DNA from: an uncultured Oscillospiraceae bacterium
GTDB taxonomy: Bacteria > Bacillota > Clostridia > Oscillospirales > Acutalibacteraceae
Direction: 5' to 3'
Assembly: GCA_900554775.1 (NCBI GenBank)
Contig: USIK01000043.1
Location: forward strand, 1-6,835
DNA length: 6,835 bases
The notes beneath the pieces were generated by a model. The model was not told where the DNA came from and ran no database searches. It saw only the letters and a program-made list of their open reading frames with translations. How positions within the stretch are numbered: position 1 is the first letter of the stretch; each line of letters begins with the position of its first letter. This document shows, one piece after another, positions 1 to 6,799 of this stretch. A program made the position numbers and the translations under genes.

Positions 1-856
1 TGTAGTTAACTCCTCCAATTGCAACCATAGTCGGTGCGGTGCCTGCGTTTTGGCCTTCATTTAATTTGCTATAAACAAGGTAAAATGCACCCAAAGCTAT
101 AATAAAAGCCGTTGAAAGCTTTGAAACCCGGGCTATTGTGTCTTTTCGAAGGCTAAGTTGATATCTAATGTAGGAACCCCACGAGCTGTTCATTGAAATT
201 TTTTCGGCTCTTTTAAGCTCCACCGCCATTTGAGGGATCGAGCTGTAAACGCCACTTTTGCATTTATCAATAACTATGTGAAGCTCTTTATTAAACTTTG
301 CCTGGGCTTCATTTTCCAAAAGAATATAAATAACCTTTGCGATATTTTCAAAAATCAAGTTAAGGTTTTTGGTTTCGTCGCTGTATTTGTCCATATTTCG
401 CAAATCATAAATAAAATGAATGTTTTTTTCTTCATCCACTCTTATGTTCTCCGGCTCAGAAAGGCAACCAAGGATGCACCTGGGGAATCTGTAAATGCCT
501 TCAAAGTAAATCAAAATGCTTTCAAGGATTTTGCATCTTTCGTCGAAATGTGATGTATTAAAGGTTTTGCTGTATTTTTTCTCTATGCTGTCTTCTTGGA
601 AATAAGTGAAAACAGCATAAAATTTTTCATCCTCAACAAAAAAATCGACAAATTCTTTCGGCTTTTCCGGGGAATTAAACATGTTAAAAAGTATTTTAAA
701 TTTCCCTAAATTCTCGTCGTTGTAAGAAAATTCATTAAGAATAAAAAAATTTTCTAGCTTCTTTTCGCCCTTGTAAGCAACCAAAATTTTAAGGCCCTCG
801 CCTTCAAAAAGCGACGCCATTGAGATATAATCTAAGCTTTTGTTGATATTAGCCAT
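1..856 (-). CDS. Membrane-anchored protein with a degenerate protein-kinase-like domain (partial, C-terminus outside window)
   Basis: An uninterrupted reading frame of 285 codons starts at the ATG at 856-854 (MANINKSLDY) and leaves the window at base 1. A G-rich stretch, GGGGTGTGAG, lies a few bases upstream of the start. The first ~245 residues are soluble and a hydrophobic segment at about 247-262 (AFIIALGAFYLVYSK) looks like a membrane helix, so more protein lies beyond it. I see protein-kinase echoes: KFYAVFTYF (78-86) resembles a kinase hinge, PENIRVD (135-141) a catalytic loop end, and IYDLR (149-153) a DFG region. N137 and D151 sit 14 apart, close to the usual metal-binding pair. The catalytic Asp and Lys positions read L132 and E134, so if the fold is right this is a pseudokinase. 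Kinase-like architecture followed by one membrane helix also recalls EssB/YukC of type VII secretion, but I cannot show that relationship. It is transcribed divergently from the cyclase-like receptor gene. The ORF is certain; the family assignment is tentative. Confidence 0.72.
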   Translation of the reverse strand, partial: MANINKSLDYISMASLFEGEGLKILVAYKGEKKLENFFILNEFSYNDENLGKFKILFNMFNSPEKPKEFVDFFVEDEKFYAVFTYFQEDSIEKKYSKTFNTSHFDERCKILESILIYFEGIYRFPRCILGCLSEPENIRVDEEKNIHFIYDLRNMDKYSDETKNLNLIFENIAKVIYILLENEAQAKFNKELHIVIDKCKSGVYSSIPQMAVELKRAEKISMNSSWGSYIRYQLSLRKDTIARVSKLSTAFIIALGAFYLVYSKLNEGQNAGTAPTMVAIGGVNY

Positions 857-912
857 GTATTTCTCACACCCCGTTTTGAAAAAATAAATAAATAAAACAT
901 TTTTTATAACAC

Positions 913-941
913 TTGACTCAATTATTCTATAATAATATACT
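913..941 (+). promoter_or_regulatory. Sigma-A-like promoter for the cyclase-like receptor/MORN operon
   Basis: TTGACT (913-918) and TATACT (936-941) are separated by 17 bases, matching the housekeeping consensus at five of six positions in each hexamer. The predicted start is near base 948, giving a 5' leader of about 125 bases. It shares most of its footprint with the opposite-strand promoter at 929-957. Confidence 0.7.
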
Positions 942-957
942 ATATTAAACAAGTCAA
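929..957 (-). promoter_or_regulatory. Sigma-A-like promoter for the leftward kinase-like gene
   Basis: On the minus strand, TTGACT (957-952) and TATTAT (934-929) are separated by exactly 17 bases. Each hexamer matches the TTGACA/TATAAT consensus at five of six positions. The predicted start is near base 922, giving a leader of about 66 bases before the ATG at 856. It overlaps the rightward promoter almost completely. Confidence 0.66.
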
Positions 958-980
958 TTAAAAAAGTAAAATCGCAAAAT

Positions 981-1014
981 CTGAAAATATTTGTATAATT
1001 TATATATTTTTCAG
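981..1014 (+). repeat. Inverted repeat / hairpin in the 5' leader of the receptor gene
   Basis: CTGAAAA (981-987) is perfectly complementary to TTTTCAG (1008-1014). Allowing one unpaired T at 1007 extends the stem by three more pairs. The 13-base loop contains TATAAT at 994-999. The element lies between the predicted transcript start (~948) and the ATG at 1073. It could be an RNA hairpin, or an operator around a second -10 element. No convincing -35 sits 17 bases upstream of that TATAAT, and the region is very AT-rich, so chance is possible. Confidence 0.35.
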
Positions 1015-1072
1015 AAAAAGCACATAAATACAGTGATTTTACTTGAAATAAAAAATAATGTGAGGGGATTGT

Positions 1073-3988
1073 ATGGAAAAGAAAGTTAATGTTGAAAAAA
1101 GCCTAACCAAATTTGCAAATCTTGTTTCTCAGCCGAAAGTTAAGTACAGTATAATGATTATTTTCTTGCTGGTGTTCTCTTTTATAGTCCAGTATTTCGT
1201 TAATAGGCCGAATTTCGGGGCATTCCTGAGTTCAGACATGGACCCTTCAAGCAACGTTTACATCCTTGGCGTTGACGAAAACAAAGACCTTTATAAAGTG
1301 ACAAAAGTTTCCCCCAGCGGTGCAACAATATTCCAGATAAACCTGGAAAAATCTGATGATAAAAGCGCATATGTTTACAGCAACCTTGAAGTTGACTCAA
1401 AAGGCAACTTCTATTTCGTCAAGCAGAAAAAGAATTTAAGCGCCCCCGCTGCGGACAAGTCTTTATACCCAACACTCAGCGAAACCGTTTTGATGTACGA
1501 CACTAACGGCAACTACATTAAACAAATAGCCGCTACGGATTTTTCGAAAGATGCTAATCCTCCAACTGAGCCGTACATCCGCAAAATTCAAATAGTTGAG
1601 CAAAAATTAACGATTTTAACCTGCGAAAACAACACCTACAGCATCATAACCGCAGACCCGCTCACAAACGAAAGCCCAAGGAAAATTAAAAGCTTCACGG
1701 TGGAAACCAAAGCTGCCACAACCAATCAAAGCTACGAATGGATTAGCGACATGAGCGTTCTTTCAACCGGAAGAATTTACTACTCAACCTTAAACGGCGA
1801 GCTCTATGCAACGAACAACGAAGGCACCTTCGAAAATTGCTCGAATATTTTAAGCAAAAAGCCTTTCCAAATCGTTGGCATGAGTGTTGACTCAAACGAC
1901 AACCTTTATTTCAGCGATTGCGTTAACGGCAAATTCTATAAACTCAACACCCAAAGCGGAATGCTCCAGAGCATTTATGACCTTGACAGCGAACTTTCAA
2001 CAGGTCTGAACGTAAAAATGAAAGACATTCGCACAATCAAAACAATCTCAGCTGACGATTACTATGCTGCATCAAAAGCATTCGACAGAGCCTACCACGT
2101 CAGATTCGGCGCAAATGAAAACCGCATAGTAGCAGACTTGAGAGGTGCTCTCTTCCCTTGGGGGTATTTAATCATGCTGGGCATCATGGTTGCCGGCGTG
2201 GCTCTTTACTTTGGCTTTAAATTCCTTTTGAAAACCGAAATAACAAGGGTCCCTCTAGCGGTTAGAATCACTGCAATGTTCCTTCCTGCATTTTTCATTT
2301 CAATGGGCGTTTTGATTTTCGTTAACACAAGCGACGGCGTTAAAGAATACATGAGCGTGCTTGCAACTAACCAGGAACGTGTTGCAAAAACCGCTGCGAA
2401 TATCATAAGCGGTAGCGAATTTTCAAACCTTAATCACATTTCAGGCTATATGAATTCAAATTACTTAAAACTCAAAAATGAACTTCAAGAAGGCTACAAA
2501 GAAGCCTCACTTAATATTGGCGACACGAGCGACTACTTAGTAACTTACATTGAAAGCTACGGCAAACTTTACACAACAATTAACACAAAATACAGCGTGA
2601 ACTCAAGCTCTTATGATAAATTAAAATACACCTCCCCCGATATGATCCCGCTAAATTATGCTCTCGTTGATTACTTGCTCGAAGACGATGAAAACGAAGC
2701 AATCTACAAAGCTTGGGCAACTCTTTCAGACACTAAAAACAGCGAAGAATCCTACCACGCAAACTTCCGTGATGTTTACGGAAATATTTCGGCAAGTTTT
2801 GTTCCTATTAAAGACAGCAAAGGCGCAGTGGTTGGAATGGTTGGAAACTTCCTCGATGAAGACATCCACACAACTAGGGAATTCAGGCAAATATTCAAGC
2901 ATTCTTCAGCGCTTATAATCGTAATAACAGTTCTCATTGGAATTTTCGCTTGCTTCGTTATTGCATGGTGCCTCAGGCCTCTTAAAAAGATTGAAAAAGC
3001 AATCGACAACATGAGCAAAGGCAAGTGGGACACAAGAATAAGAATAAGCACGAAAGACGAGCTCGCAGACGTTGCTCAAACATTTAATTTAATGTCTGAA
3101 AAAATCGAGCGCTACACTTCGAACTTAATCAAACTAAATAAAGAATATTTAAGGTATGTTCCGCAAGAAATTTTCAGATTAATAGACAAAGAAAAGATCA
3201 CGCAAGTTGAGCTTCATTCACACAAAGTCGTTAAGATGAATGTTGTTTACATCAGTTTCAATGTTTCTTGCAAAGGCTGCTTTGATTTTGAAAAAGAAAA
3301 CGAAGTCTTTAATGCGGTTAACAGAAGCTACGAAGAGCATATCAAAGTGGTTGAGAACAATAACGGTATTGTTCAAACATTCACGGGCCTTGACGCAATA
3401 ATCTTCTTCCCAGGCAGCTTCATTGACGCTCTTAGCGCTTCGATTCAGTTCAAAGAAGTGGATCTACCTGAAGAAATTAAAAACAGAATGAACATAACCT
3501 TAGGTTCGGGCGAAGTTTTAGTCGGTATTTCAGGAAACGAAGACCGCAGAGGAGTTATTGCAATTTCGGATGAAATCATGCAGCTTTTCAACATCGACAG
3601 CAGGCTCAAAATGCTCGGAATAAACCACGTTGCAACAGGAAACATAATAAATTCCTTAAGCGAAAATATTCCGTTTACTTACCGTTACATCGGCCGTGCG
3701 GCAAGCCCGGTTGACACAGACTCCGAGGATATTTACCAAATAATCGACGGAACTGAAAATATATACGCAATAGACCTTTACCTCTCAACGAAAGAAACAT
3801 TTGAAAACGGCATCGAGCTATTCATGAACGCAGAATTCGAAAAAGCACGAAAAGCTTTTGCAGAAGTGCTAAGAGTAAACGAAAAAGACAAAGTAAGCAT
3901 AAAATACTTGATGCTTTGCGACGAAGAATTAGACAAACTTGAGAAAAACCCCGGTGCCGAAAAATATTTCACCGGTTGCATTATATAA
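1073..3988 (+). CDS. Dual-sensor membrane receptor with HAMP and divergent class III nucleotidyl-cyclase-like domain
   Basis: This 971-residue protein starts at an ATG four bases after AGGGGA (1063-1068). Membrane helices lie at about 24-43, 361-386, 398-417 and 612-634. They put residues ~50-360 and ~418-610 outside the cell. The first loop has NHL/propeller-like repeats such as VDSKGNFYF (107-115) and VDSNDNLYFSD (272-282). The second resembles a Cache-type sensor flanked by helices. A HAMP domain (about 634-686, LRPLKKIEKAI...DELADVAQTFN) leads to a cyclase-type linker, YVPQEIFRLIDKEKI (695-709). The cyclase-like domain spans about 722-893 (GEVLVGISGNEDR at 813-825, YRYIGR at 870-875). The C-terminus (about 905-950, FENGIELF...FEKARKAFAEVLRVNEKD) matches the helical tail common after such cyclases. 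The first metal Asp aligns with S728 and the second with L773 (D774 is one residue off), while NIDSR (840-844) resembles the catalytic NxxxR. I infer a cyclase fold that may be inactive or altered. The MORN gene follows 24 bases downstream, probably in the same operon. Confidence 0.8.
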   Translation: MEKKVNVEKSLTKFANLVSQPKVKYSIMIIFLLVFSFIVQYFVNRPNFGAFLSSDMDPSSNVYILGVDENKDLYKVTKVSPSGATIFQINLEKSDDKSAYVYSNLEVDSKGNFYFVKQKKNLSAPAADKSLYPTLSETVLMYDTNGNYIKQIAATDFSKDANPPTEPYIRKIQIVEQKLTILTCENNTYSIITADPLTNESPRKIKSFTVETKAATTNQSYEWISDMSVLSTGRIYYSTLNGELYATNNEGTFENCSNILSKKPFQIVGMSVDSNDNLYFSDCVNGKFYKLNTQSGMLQSIYDLDSELSTGLNVKMKDIRTIKTISADDYYAASKAFDRAYHVRFGANENRIVADLRGALFPWGYLIMLGIMVAGVALYFGFKFLLKTEITRVPLAVRITAMFLPAFFISMGVLIFVNTSDGVKEYMSVLATNQERVAKTAANIISGSEFSNLNHISGYMNSNYLKLKNELQEGYKEASLNIGDTSDYLVTYIESYGKLYTTINTKYSVNSSSYDKLKYTSPDMIPLNYALVDYLLEDDENEAIYKAWATLSDTKNSEESYHANFRDVYGNISASFVPIKDSKGAVVGMVGNFLDEDIHTTREFRQIFKHSSALIIVITVLIGIFACFVIAWCLRPLKKIEKAIDNMSKGKWDTRIRISTKDELADVAQTFNLMSEKIERYTSNLIKLNKEYLRYVPQEIFRLIDKEKITQVELHSHKVVKMNVVYISFNVSCKGCFDFEKENEVFNAVNRSYEEHIKVVENNNGIVQTFTGLDAIIFFPGSFIDALSASIQFKEVDLPEEIKNRMNITLGSGEVLVGISGNEDRRGVIAISDEIMQLFNIDSRLKMLGINHVATGNIINSLSENIPFTYRYIGRAASPVDTDSEDIYQIIDGTENIYAIDLYLSTKETFENGIELFMNAEFEKARKAFAEVLRVNEKDKVSIKYLMLCDEELDKLEKNPGAEKYFTGCII

Positions 3989-4012
3989 ATTTAAAGAATA
4001 GGACGGATATGA

Positions 4013-5515
4013 ATGTTTAAAGGTATAATTTCAAGAGTTTCAACAATGATTCAAACTCAGCTTGCCGCAATGACCACATTCTTGGTCCGGCTGCAAAACA
4101 CGGCAAACAATGCGGTTCAATTCATTCAGCAAAAGATTCAAAAGTTCTTTCAAAACATCATGGCGCGCCCCAGAAGCAAAAAGAATTACTGGCAATTTTT
4201 CGGGCTTTATTTTTCAAAAAGATTCGTATGCATGAGCATTATAGCAGTGGGCGTTGTAGGCTACTTTTTGGTCTACTACGCCGTGCCGTGGGCTGAAGGC
4301 AAAGTCTGGACGGCAAACTTAAGGCTCGACACACTCAAATATTCCAAATTCACGGGCAAAGCCAGAGTTTTCGACACTTCTGACAAACTCGTTTTTGAAG
4401 GCAACCTGGAAAAAGGCTCCCCGAAAGGAACCGGAATTCAATATGACTCACAAGGCAAAGTAATTTACAAAGGAAACTTCGAAGGCGGAAAATACAGCGG
4501 CGACGGCGAACTTTACAATTCCGAAGGCATTTTAACTTACACAGGCGGCTTCGCGAATAACCTTTACAACGGCGAAGGCAAACTTTACAACACCATTGGT
4601 AAATTAATCTACGACGGAAGCTTCGCTGTAGGCCAGCGCTCAGGGATGGGCGCAGAATACGACCCTGACACAGGGCTTAAAAAATACTATGGCCAACATG
4701 AAAATGACGCCTTAAATGGCAATGCAGTGGAATTCGGCAGCGACGGCAAAACAATTCACTACGAAGGCAACTTTAAAGACGGCTCTTACGGCGGCGAAGG
4801 CAAGCTTTACAGCGGAACGGCGCTTCAATATGCCGGCAACTTTGAAAGAGGAATGTACAACGGAACAGGCAACCTTTATGACCTCGACACAGGCTCGATG
4901 GTTTACTCAGGAGAATTCAAAGACGGCGTTTACGACGGAAAAGGAAGCCTTTATGACACCTCAACCTCGGTTATTATCTACTCTGGCGAATTTTCAAACG
5001 GGAAACGCCAAGGCAAAGGAACTTCATACGACAAGCTCGGCTCCGAACTTTTCTCAGGGAACTTCCGGTCTGACAGCATTGATTACATTGCTTACCTTGG
5101 AAAATCCCCTGACGATGTTGCTTCTGAATTCGGCCAGGAAACCTACAAGACCGAAACAAACGGTAAGATGATCGTAACTTACCGCAACCTTGACGCTTCG
5201 ATAGTATTTAAAATCGACAGCGAAAAAGGAGAATACGTTTGCGAGAAGATCGTTCTCGGCACGAAAGAATCCTTCATGGGCTTGGGCGCAAACAGCACCG
5301 CAGTTGAAAGAAGATCCGTTATGGGCGAACCTTTCTCATCTATCAACTACTCTTGCCCGGATTACTACAAAACCGTTTTCTCTCACCTGGGAATCAACAT
5401 TAACAACGCTAAATCAATTCCTTGCGACAAATATATTCTTGATAACTATTTCATAAGATTCTATTTCAATGATGGCCGCACGGAACTAAAATGCATAGAA
5501 ATCTGCAGCATATAA
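4013..5515 (+). CDS. Membrane-anchored MORN-repeat protein
   Basis: This 500-residue protein starts at the ATG at 4013, nine bases after AGGA (4000-4003). It lies 24 bases after the receptor stop codon, so co-transcription is likely. Residues 1-50 form a probable amphipathic helical stretch, followed by a basic patch (RPRSKKNYW, 53-61). A membrane helix lies at about 71-91. Positive charges before the helix suggest that the C-terminal part faces outside. From residue 128 to about 350 there are nine MORN-type repeats plus a half repeat, with the pattern YxGxFxxGxxxGxGxxY (for example YEGNFKDGSYGGEGKLY). Repeats 3-5 are degenerate (YYGQHENDALNGNAVEF). The last ~143 residues form a separate domain beginning YLGKSPDDVASEFGQE, with cysteines in its second half. 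I recall a resemblance to small BamE/DUF4309-like lipoprotein domains but cannot confirm it. MORN repeats are scaffolding or membrane-contact modules; the partner here is unknown. A surface scaffold or ligand for the receptor encoded upstream is a reasonable guess. Confidence 0.85.
   Translation: MFKGIISRVSTMIQTQLAAMTTFLVRLQNTANNAVQFIQQKIQKFFQNIMARPRSKKNYWQFFGLYFSKRFVCMSIIAVGVVGYFLVYYAVPWAEGKVWTANLRLDTLKYSKFTGKARVFDTSDKLVFEGNLEKGSPKGTGIQYDSQGKVIYKGNFEGGKYSGDGELYNSEGILTYTGGFANNLYNGEGKLYNTIGKLIYDGSFAVGQRSGMGAEYDPDTGLKKYYGQHENDALNGNAVEFGSDGKTIHYEGNFKDGSYGGEGKLYSGTALQYAGNFERGMYNGTGNLYDLDTGSMVYSGEFKDGVYDGKGSLYDTSTSVIIYSGEFSNGKRQGKGTSYDKLGSELFSGNFRSDSIDYIAYLGKSPDDVASEFGQETYKTETNGKMIVTYRNLDASIVFKIDSEKGEYVCEKIVLGTKESFMGLGANSTAVERRSVMGEPFSSINYSCPDYYKTVFSHLGININNAKSIPCDKYILDNYFIRFYFNDGRTELKCIEICSI
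4394..5083 (+). repeat. MORN repeat array (about 9.5 units)
   Basis: Tandem coding repeats of about 23-25 codons run through residues 128-357 of the MORN protein. Each begins with an aromatic residue followed by x-Gly and has two or three further glycines. Units begin FEGNLEKG, YKGNFEGG, YTGGFANN, YDGSFAVG, YYGQHEND, YEGNFKDG, YAGNFERG, YSGEFKDG and YSGEFSNG, and a half unit begins FSGNFRSD. The DNA copies have diverged enough that the repeat is clear mainly at protein level. Confidence 0.88.
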
Positions 5516-5526
5516 GGCCAGGGAAT

Positions 5527-5555
5527 TTGATTACTCTAAAAAAATGTGATATCTT
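5527..5555 (+). promoter_or_regulatory. Possible weak promoter for the USP-like gene
   Basis: TTGATT (5527-5532) and TATCTT (5550-5555) are 17 bases apart, four of six matches each. The predicted start would fall inside the terminator loop, so the new transcript would not carry the full hairpin. No stronger candidate is visible between the terminator and the start codon. The gene may instead depend on read-through or a non-housekeeping sigma factor. Confidence 0.22.
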
Positions 5556-5580
5556 ATTAAAAAGATATCACGTTTTTATT
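5546..5580 (+). terminator. Intrinsic terminator after the MORN gene
   Basis: GTGATATCTT (5546-5555) and AAGATATCAC (5562-5571) form a perfect 10-bp stem with a 6-base loop, followed by GTTTTTATTTT. It lies 30 bases after the MORN stop codon, so it closes the receptor-MORN operon and separates it from the USP-like gene. An A-run just before the left arm could let it also work from the other strand, but no convergent gene is in range. Confidence 0.85.
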
Positions 5581-5592
5581 TTGCAAAAATTC

Positions 5593-5599
5593 AGGAGGT
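5593..5599 (+). promoter_or_regulatory. Strong Shine-Dalgarno AGGAGGT with two ATG options
   Basis: AGGAGGT is followed by ATG at 5603 and by a second, in-frame ATG at 5606. Spacing from AGGAGG is four bases to the first and seven to the second. The second is closer to the usual optimum, so translation may begin at Met2. Confidence 0.75.
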
Positions 5600-5602
5600 A
5601 TT

Positions 5603-6799
5603 ATGATGACGAAACAAATGCAAAATGCCGTCAATCAAATTTTCGAAAATAAAGAACTTTCAAAAAAACTAATAAAACTTGAAACACTGGGCGAAATATT
5701 CGAGCTTTTCAAAAGCATTGACAGCGAAATTTCCAAAGAAGATTTCGAAGAAGGAGTAAACGAACTTTTGGAAAAATCAGGCGAGAAATTACCTGATGAA
5801 AGCCTAAGCAAAGTCTCCGGAGGAGTAATCAATGAAAATCTTAGAAAACCTCTCGCAGCAACGCTAGCCGCACTTTCGCTCGGAATCACGCCGATTAAAG
5901 CAGCGCCAAAAGCTGAAATCAAACCTTCAAGAACAATCTCAAATGGGCTTTGGGCAGCTTTGGGGATTACATCAGCTGCAGCGCTCGGCACAGCGTTTTA
6001 CATCTTATTGAACACGAATGAAAACTCCCCTGAAACGAAACTAAAAAAATTTTATTATGAAACTTTGAAAAGCCTGGGCAATGACCAGCTCTTAGAAACT
6101 TGCAAAAAATTCCAGCATATTTTAAAAAAAGACGAAATAACCGCCTTGATGTTCGAAGAGTTCTTCATGAAAAACAATATCCACCCTGAAAACTTAAGCC
6201 TAGAACAAATCAAAGATTTGCTTTTTGATAAAGAATTTTTCAAACTGATTCCGCTTTATGCTCTAAACCACATCTTCCCTGAAGAAATTGAAACTAAACT
6301 GCAAAAAATTCTTGAAAATAAAAATGGGTCATCCCAAACTCAAGAGGCCCCTACTTCCTTCGTCAAAGGGCTGCCAAACATCGGCAATTCATGCCATCTT
6401 AATGTTATCCTGCAGCTCCTCAGGCAAATTCCTGAAGCTAAAAACGGGAACTTAGAAGAAACCGAAAGCAATAAAATAAAACATCTTAATTCTTTGATGA
6501 AAATAATTAATGTCAGCCGCAATACCATCCTAGATGATGATTTAAAAAATGAACTGCAAAATTTCATCCATATGCTTTACCCCGGCCAAAATAATGTGCA
6601 GCAAGATGCAAGCGAAACCTTGATGAATCTAGAACTCCCGTGTGATTCGCTGGGTCTTAGCATCATTACCGCTGGAGATTTAAACGAAGGCCCTAAAAGA
6701 GCTGAGGAAGACGCACTAATAGTCCATGGCGCCCCGATTGAAGACGCAAAATTCAAAATATTCTGCACGCCATCCAAAGAATGCAAAAACTTCAGCTAA
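5603..6799 (+). CDS. Nif11-like leader fused to a ubiquitin-specific-protease-like (C19) domain, ending before a His box
   Basis: Residues 1-74 look like a Nif11-type double-glycine leader: ELSKKLIKLETLGEIFELF, an acidic helix, then LPDESLSKVSGG with the glycines at 73-74. Such leaders are normally removed by peptidase-containing ABC exporters, so export is inferred. A hydrophobic stretch (84-98) and a likely membrane helix (115-136) follow, then about 110 helical, charged residues. GLPNIGNSCHLNVILQ (256-271) matches the USP Cys box, with nucleophile C264 and the oxyanion Asn five residues before it (N259). QQDASETL (333-340) matches the QQD box; the 71-residue gap from Cys to Asp is normal for USPs. 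Known USPs cleave ubiquitin from proteins and need a later GHY-type His and an Asp/Asn. These are absent before the TAA at 6797, although the frame stays open past it. As it stands the product is probably inactive, a pseudo-enzyme, or a gene broken by a nonsense change. The upstream terminator suggests independent transcription. Confidence 0.82.
   Translation: MMTKQMQNAVNQIFENKELSKKLIKLETLGEIFELFKSIDSEISKEDFEEGVNELLEKSGEKLPDESLSKVSGGVINENLRKPLAATLAALSLGITPIKAAPKAEIKPSRTISNGLWAALGITSAAALGTAFYILLNTNENSPETKLKKFYYETLKSLGNDQLLETCKKFQHILKKDEITALMFEEFFMKNNIHPENLSLEQIKDLLFDKEFFKLIPLYALNHIFPEEIETKLQKILENKNGSSQTQEAPTSFVKGLPNIGNSCHLNVILQLLRQIPEAKNGNLEETESNKIKHLNSLMKIINVSRNTILDDDLKNELQNFIHMLYPGQNNVQQDASETLMNLELPCDSLGLSIITAGDLNEGPKRAEEDALIVHGAPIEDAKFKIFCTPSKECKNFS

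Noticed and set aside
230..553. Open frame of 107 codons on the plus strand
   Set aside because: It lies inside the long minus-strand kinase-like gene, has no good ribosome-binding site, and the minus frame is continuous and protein-like throughout.
857..1072. Small RNA or tRNA in the divergent region
   Set aside because: The region is strongly AT-rich with no cloverleaf or GC-rich stem; promoters and one AU-rich hairpin account for what is visible.
4009..4020. Four-codon ORF (ATG AAT GTT TAA) overlapping the MORN start
   Set aside because: It might affect initiation, but such overlaps arise easily by chance and nothing else supports a role.
4394..5083. CRISPR-like or other DNA repeat array
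   Set aside because: Periodicity is in multiples of a codon, units are 69-75 bases with no conserved repeat/spacer structure, and they translate to MORN repeats.
4716..5171. Open frame of 151 codons on the plus strand inside the MORN gene
   Set aside because: It is a shifted-frame shadow of the repetitive MORN coding sequence, rich in Thr/Ala/Lys from the repeat codons, without its own start signals.
5635..5991. Open frame of 118 codons on the minus strand opposite the USP-like gene
   Set aside because: It is Ser-rich, as expected from the antisense of Lys/Glu/Ser codons, and the sense frame carries recognisable leader motifs.
6713..6733. ALIVHGA (residues 371-377) as the USP His region
   Set aside because: It recalls the strand before the catalytic His, but it lies only 40 residues after the QQD Asp and no GHY-type motif follows; the YELK segment past the stop is a better match.
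6600..6799. Frameshift restoring the protease domain in another plus-strand frame
   Set aside because: The other two forward frames hit stops quickly after the QQD box, and the annotated frame keeps normal codon use up to and beyond the TAA.
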